A program made the translations under genes and the position numbers. A stretch of 64,000 nt of DNA from positions 247,488-311,487 of the forward strand of contig NZ_SCSK01000006.1 in the NCBI RefSeq assembly GCF_004297875.1, written 5' to 3'. Below are positions 31,420 through 41,127 of this stretch, piece after piece. Source of the stretch: Pandoraea sp. GTDB taxonomy: Bacteria > Pseudomonadota > Gammaproteobacteria > Burkholderiales > Burkholderiaceae. Under the pieces are notes generated by a model. It saw only the letters and a program-made list of their open reading frames with translations. It was not told where the DNA came from and ran no database searches. Position 1 is the stretch's first letter; the number at the start of each line of letters is the position of its first letter.

Positions 31420-32303
31420 TTCGAGGCGGCCAACGCCAGCGCGCGCTGCTTGCCGGCCCAGTCACGCGCAAACTGCCATGCGACCCGGCCCGACCGCGAC
31501 CCGCGCTCGAGTGCCCAAATCAATGCGTCGTGCCGTGCGGCCGGTATGTCGGCCTCCTCGCAGCCAAAGTGCTGCAGCCAATGGGCGACGATCCCCAGAT
31601 AATCGTCTTGCTTGAACGGATAAAAGCTGACCCACAGGCCAAAGCGCTCTGAAAGCGAAATTTTTTCCTCGACCACTTCCCCCGGGTGAATTTCCCCGTC
31701 GTCGGTATGGCGATAGCTTTCGTTATCGCGCATGTATTCGGGAAGTAAATGTCGACGATTGGAGGTCGCGTAGATCAGCACATTGTCCGACTGCGCTGCA
31801 ATCGATCCGTCCAGCGCGGTCTTCAGCGCCTTGTAGCCCGACTCGCCTTCTTCGAACGACAAGTCATCGCAAAATACGATGAAGCGCTCCGGCCGTCCCG
31901 CGATCAGATCGACGATATCGCCCAGATCGACCAGATCATCCTTGTCGACTTCGATCAGGCGCAGCCCCTCGCTCGCATGCGCGTTCAAACAAGCCTTGAT
32001 GAGCGACGACTTGCCGGTGCCACGCGCACCGGTCAGCAACACATTATTGGCGGGCTGCCCAAGAACGAATTGGTGCGTATTCTGTTCGATCAATTCCTTC
32101 TGCCGATCGATATTCTGCAGGTCGGTCAATGCGATCGTCGAGATATTTGCCACCGGCTGCAAATAGCCACGCCCTTGCTTCTTTCGCCAGCGAAATGCAA
32201 CCGCGCGTGACCAGTCGACCTCCGGCACGGCCGGCGGAAGCATCGCTTCCAGACGCGCCATCAATGCGTCGGCGCGTTCCAAAATTCGCTCGAGATTATC
32301 CAT
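31416..32303 (-). CDS. DUF815-family AAA+ ATPase
   Basis: 295 residues. Walker A GARGTGKS at about 92-99, a Walker B-like segment RFIVFCDDLSFE near 150, then ALDGSIAAQSDNVLIYATSNRRHL (sensor 1 with Asn). This matches the DUF815 family of predicted ATPases, often found near argJ or mutT in proteobacteria; the function is unknown. The frame opens eight codons earlier, but MDNLERILERADALM at 32303 is the family-like start. It is coupled to the downstream Nudix gene and separated from argJ by 39 bases. Confidence 0.87.
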   Translation of the reverse strand: MDNLERILERADALMARLEAMLPPAVPEVDWSRAVAFRWRKKQGRGYLQPVANISTIALTDLQNIDRQKELIEQNTHQFVLGQPANNVLLTGARGTGKSSLIKACLNAHASEGLRLIEVDKDDLVDLGDIVDLIAGRPERFIVFCDDLSFEEGESGYKALKTALDGSIAAQSDNVLIYATSNRRHLLPEYMRDNESYRHTDDGEIHPGEVVEEKISLSERFGLWVSFYPFKQDDYLGIVAHWLQHFGCEEADIPAARHDALIWALERGSRSGRVAWQFARDWAGKQRALALAASK

Positions 32304-32342
32304 GTGTGTTGTCCACGCGGCATCCATCGGACGCCGCCAAGC

Positions 32343-33581
32343 TCAGGATCGATAGTCCGCGTTGATGCTCACGTAGTCGTGCGACAGATCACAAGTCCAA
32401 ATCGTCGCCTCGGCGGAGCCCCGCCCCAGCACCACGCGCACCTTGATCTCGCTTTGCTTCATCACCCGTTGTCCGTCCTCTTCGCGGTAATCGGGGTGCC
32501 GTCCGCCCTGGCGCGCCACCCAGACCTCATCCAGGTAAAGATCGATCTTGCTTACATCGAGATCGCCGACACCTGCGTACCCAATCGCGGCGAGGATCCG
32601 TCCGAGATTGGGATCCGACGCGTAAAAGGCCGTTTTCACCAACGGGGAATGTCCGATGGCGTAGGCGATTTTGCGGCACTCCTCGACGTCCCGCCCCTGC
32701 TCGACAGCAATGGTCATGAATTTGGTCGCGCCTTCGCCATCGCGCACGATCAACTGGGCGAGCTCCTGCGACAACGCCGTCACCGCATCGCGCAGCGCAA
32801 GGTATTCGGTCGACGTCGTGTCGGTGATTTCGGGCAATTCAGTCTGCCCAGTCGCGACAACCACGAAAGCGTCGTTGGTCGATGTATCACCGTCAATCGT
32901 AATCGCATTGAAGGAGCGGTCGGCGGCATATTTGACCAGCGCATCAAGCGGTGCTTGAGCGACCTTGGCATTGAGGGCCATAAAGCCCAGCATGGTCGCC
33001 ATGTTCGGACGAATCATGCCAGCGCCCTTGCTGATGCCCGTCAGCGTAATCGCGTGCCCGCCGATCGTCACCGTGCGCGAGCCCGCCTTGGGCCGGGTAT
33101 CGGTGGTCATGATGGCTTGCGCGGCATCGTACCAGTGCGCGGCGCCAAGGTTCGCGATCGCATGGGGCAAACCGGCGACCACGCGATCGATCGGCAAAGG
33201 TTCGAGAATCACCCCGGTGGAAAACGGCAGCACTTGCTCGGGGGAGACACCGAGCAGGTGCGCCAGCGCGGAGCACGTTTGGCGGGCGTTGGCCAACCCT
33301 TCGGCTCCGGTGCCGGCGTTGGCGTTTCCGGTATTGACGACGAGCGCGCGAACGCCCTGCCCGCCAGCTGCCTGTGCGAGATGCTCCTTGCTGACCGTGA
33401 CAGGTGCGGCACAAAAGCGGTTGGTGGTAAACACGCCGCCGACACGGCTGCCGGGCGCCAGGCGCATGACCAGCAGATCCTTGCGGCCAGGTTTGCGAAT
33501 GTTGGCTTCGGCCCAGCCTAGCTCAACCCCCGGAACGGGATACAGTTGCGCCGGATCGATGGTAGGAAAATTGACGGCCAT
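32343..33581 (-). CDS. argJ: Bifunctional ornithine acetyltransferase / N-acetylglutamate synthase
   Basis: Arginine biosynthesis enzyme that recycles the acetyl group from N-acetylornithine to glutamate. 412 residues. It is made as a precursor that self-cleaves at the Ala-Thr bond in the conserved segment [14 protein letters not shown], giving a beta subunit with N-terminal catalytic Thr near residue 193. The 3' signature [11 protein letters not shown] and the C-terminal region match. Whether it is mono- or bifunctional cannot be told from sequence. Located between secA and the DUF815 gene. Confidence 0.95.
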   Translation of the reverse strand: MAVNFPTIDPAQLYPVPGVELGWAEANIRKPGRKDLLVMRLAPGSRVGGVFTTNRFCAAPVTVSKEHLAQAAGGQGVRALVVNTGNANAGTGAEGLANARQTCSALAHLLGVSPEQVLPFSTGVILEPLPIDRVVAGLPHAIANLGAAHWYDAAQAIMTTDTRPKAGSRTVTIGGHAITLTGISKGAGMIRPNMATMLGFMALNAKVAQAPLDALVKYAADRSFNAITIDGDTSTNDAFVVVATGQTELPEITDTTSTEYLALRDAVTALSQELAQLIVRDGEGATKFMTIAVEQGRDVEECRKIAYAIGHSPLVKTAFYASDPNLGRILAAIGYAGVGDLDVSKIDLYLDEVWVARQGGRHPDYREEDGQRVMKQSEIKVRVVLGRGSAEATIWTCDLSHDYVSINADYRS

Positions 33582-33613
33582 GGTGATTTCGATCGCTTGC
33601 AGAAAATCCGATG

Positions 33614-33644
33614 AAAATAACAGGGCGCGCCATCTCGCGCGCCC
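33614..33644 (-). terminator. Probable terminator of secA
   Basis: Perfect 8-bp G+C-rich stem GGGCGCGC / GCGCGCCC (33623-33630 with 33637-33644). On the minus strand it is followed by TGTTATTTTC. It lies nine bases after the secA stop. Confidence 0.65.
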
Positions 33645-33652
33645 ACCCCTGC

Positions 33653-36427
33653 TTACCCCAACTTACCGTGGCAATGCTTGTATTTCCTGCCGCTGCCGCA
33701 CGGGCAAGGATCATTGCGCCCGACTTTCGGCGCCATATGGCGAATCGGCTGCACGGCTGCCTGAGGCGGTGCGGCTTGGTCGCCAGCTGAATCGCCCGCC
33801 CCCTCCAGTTCAGTCACGTCAGCGTGCTTGAATTCAACATTTTCCAGATGGCTGACGCTCTCCTCGAACTGCTCGGACGCCTCTTCGAGCTCTTCCGCCG
33901 ACTGGATGCGCACATTCATGATGATGCGCGTGACTTCGAGCTTGATGCCTTCGAGCAGTTGCGAGAACAGTTCGAACGCTTCGCGCTTGTACTCCTGCTT
34001 CGGATCCTTCTGCGCGTAGCCGCGCAGATGAATACCCTGGCGCAGGTGATCAAGCGCAGCCAGATGTTCGCGCCAATACGAATCCAGATTCTGCAACATC
34101 ACCGAGCGTTCAAAGCCTGAAAAGGCCTCCCGTCCAACCTGCTCCACCTTGGCTTGGTAGGCAGCTTCGGCGGCTTGCACAACCTCCTGGCGCAACGCTT
34201 CCTCGTCAACGCTGTCCGATTGCTCGACGCGTTGGACCATTGGCAATTCCACCTGCCATTCGTCGCGCAGCACCGCCTCCAGCCCTGGCAGGTCCCATTG
34301 CTCCTCGACACTGCCCACGGGAATGTAGACCTGCGCAATGTCATGAAATACGCTTTGCCGCATTGCCCGGATAGTTTCCGAAATATCGGTCGCGGCAAGC
34401 AGCTCGTTACGCTGCTGGTAAATCACCTTGCGCTGATCGTTGGCGACATCATCGTATTCGAGCAACTGCTTGCGAATGTCGAAATTGCGGGCCTCGACCT
34501 TGCGCTGCGCCGACTCGATCGAACGAGTCACCATGCCGGCCTCGATCGCTTCGCCCTCCGGCATTTTCAGGCGCTCCATGATCGCGCGCACGCGGTCGCC
34601 GGCAAAGATGCGCAGCAGCGGGTCTTCCAGCGACAGATAGAAACGCGAGGATCCCGGGTCGCCCTGGCGGCCTGAACGACCGCGCAACTGATTGTCGATG
34701 CGACGCGACTCGTGCCGCTCGGTGCCAATGATGTGCAGGCCGCCGGCGGCCTTGACCTGCTCGTGCAGGCCCTGCCATTCGTCCTGCAGTTGCTGAATGC
34801 GGCGCTGCTTTTCGTCCTCCGGCAGCGCGCTATCTGCCTCGATCAGGGCCGCCTGCCGCTCGACGCTGCCGCCCAGGACAATGTCGGTTCCCCGTCCCGC
34901 CATGTTGGTGGCGATCGTGACCATTTTGGGGCGCCCTGCCTGCGCGACGATTTCCGCCTCGCGCGCATGTTGCTTTGCATTGAGCACCTGATGCGGCAGC
35001 TTTTCCTTTTTCAGCAGCTCCGACAGATACTCGGAGGTCTCGATCGACGTCGTGCCGACCAGCACCGGCTGCCCGCGCTCGTAACAATCGCGGATATCCT
35101 TGATCACGGCGTCGTAGCGCTCTTTCGACGTCTTGTAGATCTGATCCTGCCTGTCGATACGTTGCGACGGCCGGTTGGTCGGGATAACGACGGTTTCGAG
35201 CCGATAGATTTCATTGAATTCATACGCTTCGGTATCGGCCGTCCCGGTCATGCCGGCGAGCTTTTTGTACATCCGGAAATAATTCTGGAAGGTGACCGAC
35301 GCCAGCGTCTGATTCTCGTGCTGGATCGTCACGCGCTCCTTGGCTTCGACGGCCTGATGCAGGCCCTCCGACCAGCGCCGCCCGGCCATCAGGCGGCCGG
35401 TGAATTCGTCGACGATGATAATCTCGTCGTTTTGCACCACGTAATGCTGGTCCCGATGGAACAGGGTATGCGCGCGTAAAGCCGCATAAACGTGATGCAT
35501 CAGCGTAATGTTTTGCGCTGCGTACAGGCTATCGCCTTCGTTGATCAAGCCCCATTCGGCAAGAATTCGCTCGGCTTTTTCATGACCGCTTTCAGTCAGG
35601 AACACTTGCCGGGCCTTTTCGTCGAGCGTGTAATCACCCGGCTTTTCAATACCAGTCCCGTCGACCTTCTCCTCGCCGATCTGGCGCTCGAGATAAGCCG
35701 GCAAGGCGTCCATTTTCACGTACAGATCGGTATGATCTTCAGCCTGCCCCGAGATGATGAGTGGCGTTCTCGCCTCATCGATCAGAATCGAATCGACCTC
35801 ATCGACGATCGCGAAATTCAGGCCGCGCTGGACTCGCTGCGAGACCTCGTAGACCATGTTATCGCGCAGGTAATCGAAACCGTATTCGTTGTTCGTCCCG
35901 TAGGTGATGTCCGCGGCATAGGCCTCCTGCTTCTGCGCATGCGGCATCTGCGACAAATTGATGCCGACCGACAGGCCAAGGAAGTTGTATAGCCGCGCCA
36001 TCCATTCGGCGTCCCGCTGGGCCAGATAGTCATTGACGGTGACGACGTGAACACCCTTGCCCGACAGTGCATTGAGGTAGGCCGGCAAGGTCGCCACAAG
36101 TGTTTTGCCCTCGCCAGTGCGCATTTCCGCAATCTTGCCGTAGTGCAGCACCATGCCGCCGATCAACTGGACGTCGAAATGGCGCATCTTAAGCACGCGC
36201 TTGCCAGCCTCGCGGCAAACTGCAAACGCTTCGGGCAGCAACTGGTCGAGCGACTCACCCTGACTCACGCGTCCTTTGAATTCATCGGTCTTGGCTCGCA
36301 ATTGCTCGTCGCTGAGCTTGACCATCGCGGGTTCGAGCGCATTAATGGCGGCGACGGTTTTCTGATATTGCTTGATCAACCGCTGGTTGCGGCTGCCGAA
36401 TATTTTTTTGAGTAGACCGGAAGTCAT
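33653..36427 (-). CDS. secA: Preprotein translocase ATPase SecA
   Basis: Motor of the Sec export pathway; cycles between cytosol and SecYEG. 924 residues. Nucleotide-binding domain 1 has Walker [14 protein letters not shown] near 102-114 and the DEAD-like [20 protein letters not shown] near 208-227. The preprotein cross-linking domain follows, then NBD2 with GTDIVLGG and [17 protein letters not shown]. The C-terminal SEC-C zinc tail is [14 protein letters not shown], which binds SecB. A separate -10 extended element (TGCTAGAAT on the minus strand, 36513-36521) lies about 90 bases upstream. No secM is visible. Confidence 0.98.
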   Translation of the reverse strand: MTSGLLKKIFGSRNQRLIKQYQKTVAAINALEPAMVKLSDEQLRAKTDEFKGRVSQGESLDQLLPEAFAVCREAGKRVLKMRHFDVQLIGGMVLHYGKIAEMRTGEGKTLVATLPAYLNALSGKGVHVVTVNDYLAQRDAEWMARLYNFLGLSVGINLSQMPHAQKQEAYAADITYGTNNEYGFDYLRDNMVYEVSQRVQRGLNFAIVDEVDSILIDEARTPLIISGQAEDHTDLYVKMDALPAYLERQIGEEKVDGTGIEKPGDYTLDEKARQVFLTESGHEKAERILAEWGLINEGDSLYAAQNITLMHHVYAALRAHTLFHRDQHYVVQNDEIIIVDEFTGRLMAGRRWSEGLHQAVEAKERVTIQHENQTLASVTFQNYFRMYKKLAGMTGTADTEAYEFNEIYRLETVVIPTNRPSQRIDRQDQIYKTSKERYDAVIKDIRDCYERGQPVLVGTTSIETSEYLSELLKKEKLPHQVLNAKQHAREAEIVAQAGRPKMVTIATNMAGRGTDIVLGGSVERQAALIEADSALPEDEKQRRIQQLQDEWQGLHEQVKAAGGLHIIGTERHESRRIDNQLRGRSGRQGDPGSSRFYLSLEDPLLRIFAGDRVRAIMERLKMPEGEAIEAGMVTRSIESAQRKVEARNFDIRKQLLEYDDVANDQRKVIYQQRNELLAATDISETIRAMRQSVFHDIAQVYIPVGSVEEQWDLPGLEAVLRDEWQVELPMVQRVEQSDSVDEEALRQEVVQAAEAAYQAKVEQVGREAFSGFERSVMLQNLDSYWREHLAALDHLRQGIHLRGYAQKDPKQEYKREAFELFSQLLEGIKLEVTRIIMNVRIQSAEELEEASEQFEESVSHLENVEFKHADVTELEGAGDSAGDQAAPPQAAVQPIRHMAPKVGRNDPCPCGSGRKYKHCHGKLG

Positions 36428-36512
36428 CGGATCGCAGGATAAAGGAAACGGCGTTCAGCACCACCAAGGGCGCTGGGCGCGCCCCGGCAAGATGCCGACA
36501 TAGAAAAAAGTG

Positions 36513-36521
36513 ATTCTAGCA
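36513..36521 (-). promoter_or_regulatory. Extended -10 element upstream of secA
   Basis: TGCTAGAAT on the minus strand, matching TGnTATAAT in eight positions with TAGAAT as the hexamer. No clear -35, which extended -10 promoters can lack. Confidence 0.45.
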
Positions 36522-36666
36522 TGCGCACCTGTGGCGCCATTGCCGCATAGACAGCGGAATCAGGGCGACAAATCCCCGCAAAACATAAGAATATTCCCAT
36601 TGGTTGCCACAACAGGCGATGCAAGGTCCCGCTACAATGCGGTGTCCGTCTTATTCACCACGCATC

Positions 36667-37128
36667 ATGAAATCTTCCCGCTCCCAGGCTCGCCCTCTGT
36701 CCGACCTGCTCCGCCAGACAGAAGCGGCGGGCTCGTTGATGGCGACGGCACGGCAACTGGGACAACTCGAACGGGATTTGCGCCGACTGCTACCGCCGGC
36801 GCTGGCGGCCAATGTGACGGTCGTGCCGCCACGGGAAGGGACCTTGGTTCTGCTCGTCGCTCATAACGCGCTCGCCGCGCGCCTGCGGCAACAGGCACCA
36901 AGCCTATTGGATCGGCTACGACAAAAGGGCTGGCAACTCGAAGCAGTGCGCATTCGAGTCAGCCTGAAGAAAATTGAGGAACCAGCACGGCACGCCAAGG
37001 AAGCTCATCTGAGCCAACAGGGATTGAGCAGCTTGCGGGCTTTACGGGATGAGCTGCCAGCCTCGCCCCTGCGCGACGCCCTGGAGAGACTCGTCGCCCA
37101 TCACTCGCCCACAGGCCACCGGAAGTAG
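36667..37128 (+). CDS. DUF721 (DciA-like) protein
   Basis: 153 residues. The N-terminal half (PLSDLLRQTEAAGSLMATARQLGQLERDLRRLLPPALAANVTVV) is the DUF721 domain, now known in other bacteria as DciA, a loader of the replicative helicase DnaB. The C-terminal tail is basic and probably disordered. In betaproteobacteria the gene sits beside secA/lpxC, as here. Assignment as a DciA orthologue is inference from the domain. The ATG at 36667 has no strong ribosome-binding site; an in-frame ATG at 36637 is an alternative. TACAAT (36633-36638) could be its -10. Confidence 0.78.
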   Translation: MKSSRSQARPLSDLLRQTEAAGSLMATARQLGQLERDLRRLLPPALAANVTVVPPREGTLVLLVAHNALAARLRQQAPSLLDRLRQKGWQLEAVRIRVSLKKIEEPARHAKEAHLSQQGLSSLRALRDELPASPLRDALERLVAHHSPTGHRK

Positions 37129-37150
37129 CGACATCGGGCAACCAGCGAGA

Positions 37151-38062
37151 TCAGGCGAAAGCCGATTGAGGCTCGAAAAGAAAGCCGCGTGGCGCATCCT
37201 TGAGTTCGAACGTCACCGTCTCGTATGCCTGTTGTGCGAGCAACTCGCGAAGTAACGCGTTGTTGAGCGCGTGCCCCGATTTGTATGCCGTATAGGACGC
37301 CAACAGCGGATGCCCAACCACGTACAGGTCGCCAATCGCATCGAGCATCTTATGTTTGACGAACTCGTCGTCATAGCGCAGTCCGTCGTTGTTCAGGATG
37401 CGGTATTCGTCCAGCACGATAGCGTTGTCCATGCTGCCGCCACGCGCCAGACCCAGCTCGCGCAGCATCTCGACCTCATGGGCAAAACCAAAGGTACGCG
37501 CGCGCGCGATTTCCTTTACATAGGAAGTGTTCGCAAAATCAATTTCCAACTCCTGCCCCGTGCGGTCGACGGCAGGATGGCGGAAATCGATGGTGAACTT
37601 GAGTTTAAAGCCGAAATACGGGTCGAATCGGGCGAATTTGTCGCCATCGCGCACTTCGACCGACTTGGTCACGCGAAGGAATTTCTTGAGCGCATTCTGC
37701 TCTTCAATACCGGCGGACTGAATCAAAAATACGAATGTCGCGGCACTGCCATCCATGATCGGAATTTCTTCCGCCGTGACATCGACATAAAGATTGTCAA
37801 TGCCAAGGCCGGCGCAGGCCGACATCAGATGCTCCACCGTCGAGACACGCGCGCCATCCTTCTGCAGCACCGACGCCAAACGCGTGTCGCCCACCGCGGA
37901 TGCCGTTGCCGGAATTTCCACCGGCTCGGGCAAATCGGTGCGACAAAACACGATACCGGTGTCCGGTGCCGCCGGACGCAAGGTCAGTTGCACTTTGCGT
38001 CCCGAGTGCAGACCGATACCGACCGTCTTGGCGATAGATTTGATGGTGCGCTGCTTCAACAT
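37151..38062 (-). CDS. lpxC: UDP-3-O-acyl-N-acetylglucosamine deacetylase
   Basis: Committed step of lipid A synthesis; cytoplasmic zinc deacetylase. 303 residues. The zinc ligands are His78 ([12 protein letters not shown]) and, further on, His and Asp in [14 protein letters not shown] (about 237-241). The catalytic Glu is adjacent to His78 (STVEH). The C-terminal tail [13 protein letters not shown] resembles the part that FtsH recognises in enterobacteria. It is the last gene of the dcw cluster but probably has its own promoter (TGATATAAT at 38105-38113). Convergent with the DUF721 gene at 22 bases. Confidence 0.97.
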   Translation of the reverse strand: MLKQRTIKSIAKTVGIGLHSGRKVQLTLRPAAPDTGIVFCRTDLPEPVEIPATASAVGDTRLASVLQKDGARVSTVEHLMSACAGLGIDNLYVDVTAEEIPIMDGSAATFVFLIQSAGIEEQNALKKFLRVTKSVEVRDGDKFARFDPYFGFKLKFTIDFRHPAVDRTGQELEIDFANTSYVKEIARARTFGFAHEVEMLRELGLARGGSMDNAIVLDEYRILNNDGLRYDDEFVKHKMLDAIGDLYVVGHPLLASYTAYKSGHALNNALLRELLAQQAYETVTFELKDAPRGFLFEPQSAFA

Positions 38063-38104
38063 TCGATTAATTAAAGCTATTATTATTTGACTATGATAGG
38101 TAGG

Positions 38105-38113
38105 ATTATATCA
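38105..38113 (-). promoter_or_regulatory. Extended -10 promoter of lpxC
   Basis: TGATATAAT on the minus strand, a perfect extended -10 (TGnTATAAT), 43 bases before the lpxC ATG in an A+T-rich patch. Confidence 0.65.
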
Positions 38114-38169
38114 GAATCCTTGTCAAGTTGTGGTTTACCAAAAGCAACGTATGTAACGATAAGTTGACG

Positions 38170-38196
38170 CCGTCCCAACGCAAATCCCAGGGACGG
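38170..38196. repeat. Inverted repeat 2 of the ftsZ-lpxC spacer
   Basis: CCGTCCC and GGGACGG, 7-bp perfect stem with a 13-base loop. It lies four bases from the larger hairpin. Confidence 0.6.
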
Positions 38197-38200
38197 TGCG

Positions 38201-38236
38201 CCAGCAGCAGCGACGGAGGCATGTCGCTGCTGCTGG
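38201..38236. repeat. Inverted repeat 1 of the ftsZ-lpxC spacer
   Basis: CCAGCAGCAGCGAC (38201-38214) and its exact complement (38223-38236), 14-bp perfect stem with an 8-base loop. No T run on either side, so not a standard terminator. Confidence 0.75.
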
Positions 38237-38582
38237 CCATCACGCTATGCGCCGCGCCCCGGCACTGCAGGCATCCGCACACAACATTACCAGGCTGACG
38301 TCGGCCCATGACGATGAATACGAGCCCTGCCCAGCGCCGCCAAACCGCAATGCGTACCCGGCGCACTGCGGCCGACTCCTCGGTGGCGCGGTCTGCCTGG
38401 CCTTACGGCAAACCATGGTCACCGACACGGCGATCGGCAAACTAGACCGCTCCGCCCTCTAGCGCCACCGCCCTGCTATCGGTAGGCTCCGCCGAAGACA
38501 GTTCAGCCACGGCACATTTTGAGTGCCGACTCGACTTCATTCCGCCAGATGGCGCGCGAGCGCCCTCCAACCCGCAGCCGGA

Positions 38583-39770
38583 TCAGTCCGCCTGCTTACG
38601 CAGGAACGCCGGGATGTCGTATGTATCCACCCCTTTGTCCTGCAGCGCGGCCACATGCGCCGACGCCGTTTCGCGCGAACTGCGCCACACCGCCGGCGTG
38701 TCCAGCGCGCCGTAATCGGTAGTGCTGCCGCCATAGCTGGTGCCATGGTGCGCCGCCACCGGCATGTTGTCGGTACCGGTCTTGAGCAACGTCATCGGTG
38801 CGGCTGCCTTTTTCGAAGCAGCACGGCCCAATCCAGTCGCCACCACGGTCACCCGCAGCGCGTCCCCCATCTTGTCGTCATACACGGTACCGAAGATCAC
38901 AGTGGCGTCTTCGGCCGCATAGCTCTTGATGGTGTTCATGACTTCGCGCGTCTCCGACAGACGCAGCGAACGGGACGCGGTGATATTGACCAACACGCCC
39001 CGCGCACCAGACAGATCGACGCCTTCGAGCAGCGGGCTGGCCACGGCCTGCTCGGCTGCCAGGCGGGCACGATCGACACCAGCGACGGTGGCGGTTCCCA
39101 TCATGGCCTTGCCTTGCTCGCCCATCACCGTCTTCACATCTTCAAAGTCGACGTTGACCAACCCGTCGACATTGATGATCTCGGCGATGCCGGCCACGGC
39201 GTTGTGCAACACGTCGTCGGCGCACTGGAAGCATTTGTCCATTTCCGCGTCGTCGCCCATCACGTCGAACAGGCGGTCGTTCAGGACCACGATTAGAGAA
39301 TCGACACTGTTTTCCAGGTCCTGGGCGCCCGTCTCCGCCACGCGCATCCGCTTGCCGCCCTCGAATTCGAACGGCTTGGACACCACGCCGACGGTCAGGA
39401 TACCCATCTCCTTGGCGACCTGGGCCACCACCGGCGCCGCGCCGGTGCCGGTGCCGCCACCCATGCCTGCGGTGATGAACACCATGTGCGCGCCGCGCAG
39501 CGCGTCTGCCACGCGCTCGCGGGCCTCTTCGGCAGCGGCGCGGCCCATTTCGGGCTTGGCGCCGGCACCCAGGCCGGTCTTACCCAGCTGAATGCAGATC
39601 TCCGCCTTGGAGCGGCCCAGCGCCTGCGCGTCGGTGTTCATTGCGATGAACTCGACGCCTTGCACGCCGCGGTTAATCATATGCTGCACGGCATTGCCGC
39701 CAGCGCCACCAACACCCACCACCTTGATAACGGTGCCGTTGGTTTCAGTTTCCAACATCTCGAAGTCCAT
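38583..39770 (-). CDS. ftsZ: Cell division protein FtsZ
   Basis: Tubulin-like GTPase that forms the Z ring. 395 residues. The tubulin signature GGGTGTG is at 104-110; the N-terminal nucleotide motif is GVGGAGGNAVQHMI (19-32) and the T7 synergy loop NVDFEDVKTVM lies near 207-217. A variable linker (about 320-375) leads to the conserved C-terminal peptide DTYDIPAFLRKQAD, which binds FtsA, ZapD and MinC. The frame is open upstream to 39803, but GGAGG seven bases before the ATG at 39770 (MDFEMLETE) fixes the start. Confidence 0.98.
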   Translation of the reverse strand: MDFEMLETETNGTVIKVVGVGGAGGNAVQHMINRGVQGVEFIAMNTDAQALGRSKAEICIQLGKTGLGAGAKPEMGRAAAEEARERVADALRGAHMVFITAGMGGGTGTGAAPVVAQVAKEMGILTVGVVSKPFEFEGGKRMRVAETGAQDLENSVDSLIVVLNDRLFDVMGDDAEMDKCFQCADDVLHNAVAGIAEIINVDGLVNVDFEDVKTVMGEQGKAMMGTATVAGVDRARLAAEQAVASPLLEGVDLSGARGVLVNITASRSLRLSETREVMNTIKSYAAEDATVIFGTVYDDKMGDALRVTVVATGLGRAASKKAAAPMTLLKTGTDNMPVAAHHGTSYGGSTTDYGALDTPAVWRSSRETASAHVAALQDKGVDTYDIPAFLRKQAD

Positions 39771-39872
39771 ACTGCCTCCAGTAAAAAAATGTAGATACCT
39801 CATCGAAGTTCAGTGGCGTCGGGCATTACGCCGCAAACCTCGTTGCTCTCTCTACGCTCCTCAAAAAAACAC

Positions 39873-41105
39873 TCAAAAATTGCTGAAAAACCAGTCCCGC
39901 ATCCGCTGCCAGACCTGCTTCGCATTGCCGGACTGCACAGACACCTTGCGTCCGCGCATGCGCTGCGAGCGAGCCTCGAGCAGCAGTCCCATGGCAGTCG
40001 CGTAGCGCGGGCTGCGCACGACGTCGGCCAGGCCGCCGGAGTATTCCGGCACACCGATGCGCACCGGTTTCAGGAAGATGTCTTCACCCAGCTCGACCAT
40101 GCCGGGCATCATCGCCGCGCCGCCGGTGAGCACCACGCCGGAGGACAGCAGCTCTTCATAGCCGGATTCGCGCACGACCTGTTGAACGAGCGAGAACAGC
40201 TCCTCGACGCGTGGCTCGATCACCGCCGCCAAGGCTTGCCGCGACAGCGTGCGCGGCCCCCGCTCGCCCAGCCCGGGCACCTCGATCATTTCGTCCGGAT
40301 CAGCCAGCGCCTGCTTGGCGATGCCGTGCTGAATCTTGATGTCCTCGGCGTCGGGTGTCGGCGTGCGCACGGCCATCGCGATATCGCTAGTGATCTGGTC
40401 GCCGGCGATCGGTATCACCGCGGTATGCCGAATCGCGCCTTCGCCGAAAATGGCGATATCCGTAGTGCCGCCGCCGATATCGATCAGCACGACGCCGAGT
40501 TCCTTTTCGTCCTCGGTCAGCACCGCCATGCTCGATGCCAGCGGCTGCAGCACCAGATCGTTGACTTCCAGGCCGCAACGGCGCACGCACTTGACAATGT
40601 TCTGCGCTGCCGACACTGCGCCGGTCACGATGTGCACTTTGACTTCGAGGCGGATACCGCTCATGCCGATCGGCTCGCGCACGTCCTCCTGGCCATCGAT
40701 GATGAATTCCTGGGTCAGGATGTGCAGCACCTGCTGATCGGTTGGGATATTGATGGCCTTGGCGGTCTCGATGACGCGAGCCACGTCGGGCTGCGTGACC
40801 TCCTTGTCCTTGATCGCGACCATGCCGCTCGAATTGAAGCTCCGAATGTGGCTGCCGGCGATTCCGGTAAACACATTGGTGATCTTGCAGTCAGCCATCA
40901 ACTCGGCTTCCTCGAGCGCCCGCTGAATCGACTGCACGGTCGCCTCGATGTTGACGACCACGCCTTTTTTCAGTCCCTTGGATTCGCTCTGTCCAAGACC
41001 GATGACTTCGTAGTGCCCTTCAGCCTGAAGTTCGGCGACCACCGCCACGATCTTCGTCGTGCCAATGTCCAGGGCCACCAACAAATCCTTGTAATCTTTG
41101 CTCAT
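39873..41105 (-). CDS. ftsA: Cell division protein FtsA
   Basis: Actin-like ATPase that tethers FtsZ to the membrane and recruits later division proteins. 410 residues, starting MSKDYKDLLVALDIGTTK. The phosphate-1 loop is LDIGTTKIVAVV; phosphate-2 is VVLIDIGGGTTDIAIF (near 202-217); the adenosine motif is SGVVLTGGAAMMPG. The 1C/SHS2 domain lies between about 80 and 165. The C-terminal amphipathic helix VWQRMRDWFFSNF is the membrane-targeting sequence. ftsQ ends 22 bases upstream. Confidence 0.97.
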   Translation of the reverse strand: MSKDYKDLLVALDIGTTKIVAVVAELQAEGHYEVIGLGQSESKGLKKGVVVNIEATVQSIQRALEEAELMADCKITNVFTGIAGSHIRSFNSSGMVAIKDKEVTQPDVARVIETAKAINIPTDQQVLHILTQEFIIDGQEDVREPIGMSGIRLEVKVHIVTGAVSAAQNIVKCVRRCGLEVNDLVLQPLASSMAVLTEDEKELGVVLIDIGGGTTDIAIFGEGAIRHTAVIPIAGDQITSDIAMAVRTPTPDAEDIKIQHGIAKQALADPDEMIEVPGLGERGPRTLSRQALAAVIEPRVEELFSLVQQVVRESGYEELLSSGVVLTGGAAMMPGMVELGEDIFLKPVRIGVPEYSGGLADVVRSPRYATAMGLLLEARSQRMRGRKVSVQSGNAKQVWQRMRDWFFSNF

Positions 41106-41127
41106 AGCGTGTGTACGTCCCGAAGTC

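Larger units (their letters stand above)
38063..38582. other. 520-bp ftsZ-lpxC intergenic region
   Basis: No supported protein gene. From right to left in transcription order it holds about 340 bp of G+C-rich sequence after ftsZ, two perfect stem-loops (38201-38236 and 38170-38196), and the A+T-rich lpxC promoter. The short open frame at 38106-38366 spans both hairpins, has no family resemblance and no ribosome-binding site that I can see. Confidence 0.6.

Noticed and set aside
38106..38366. Minus-strand 86-codon frame in the ftsZ-lpxC spacer
   Set aside because: It runs across both hairpins and the lpxC promoter, with no good start signal or family resemblance.
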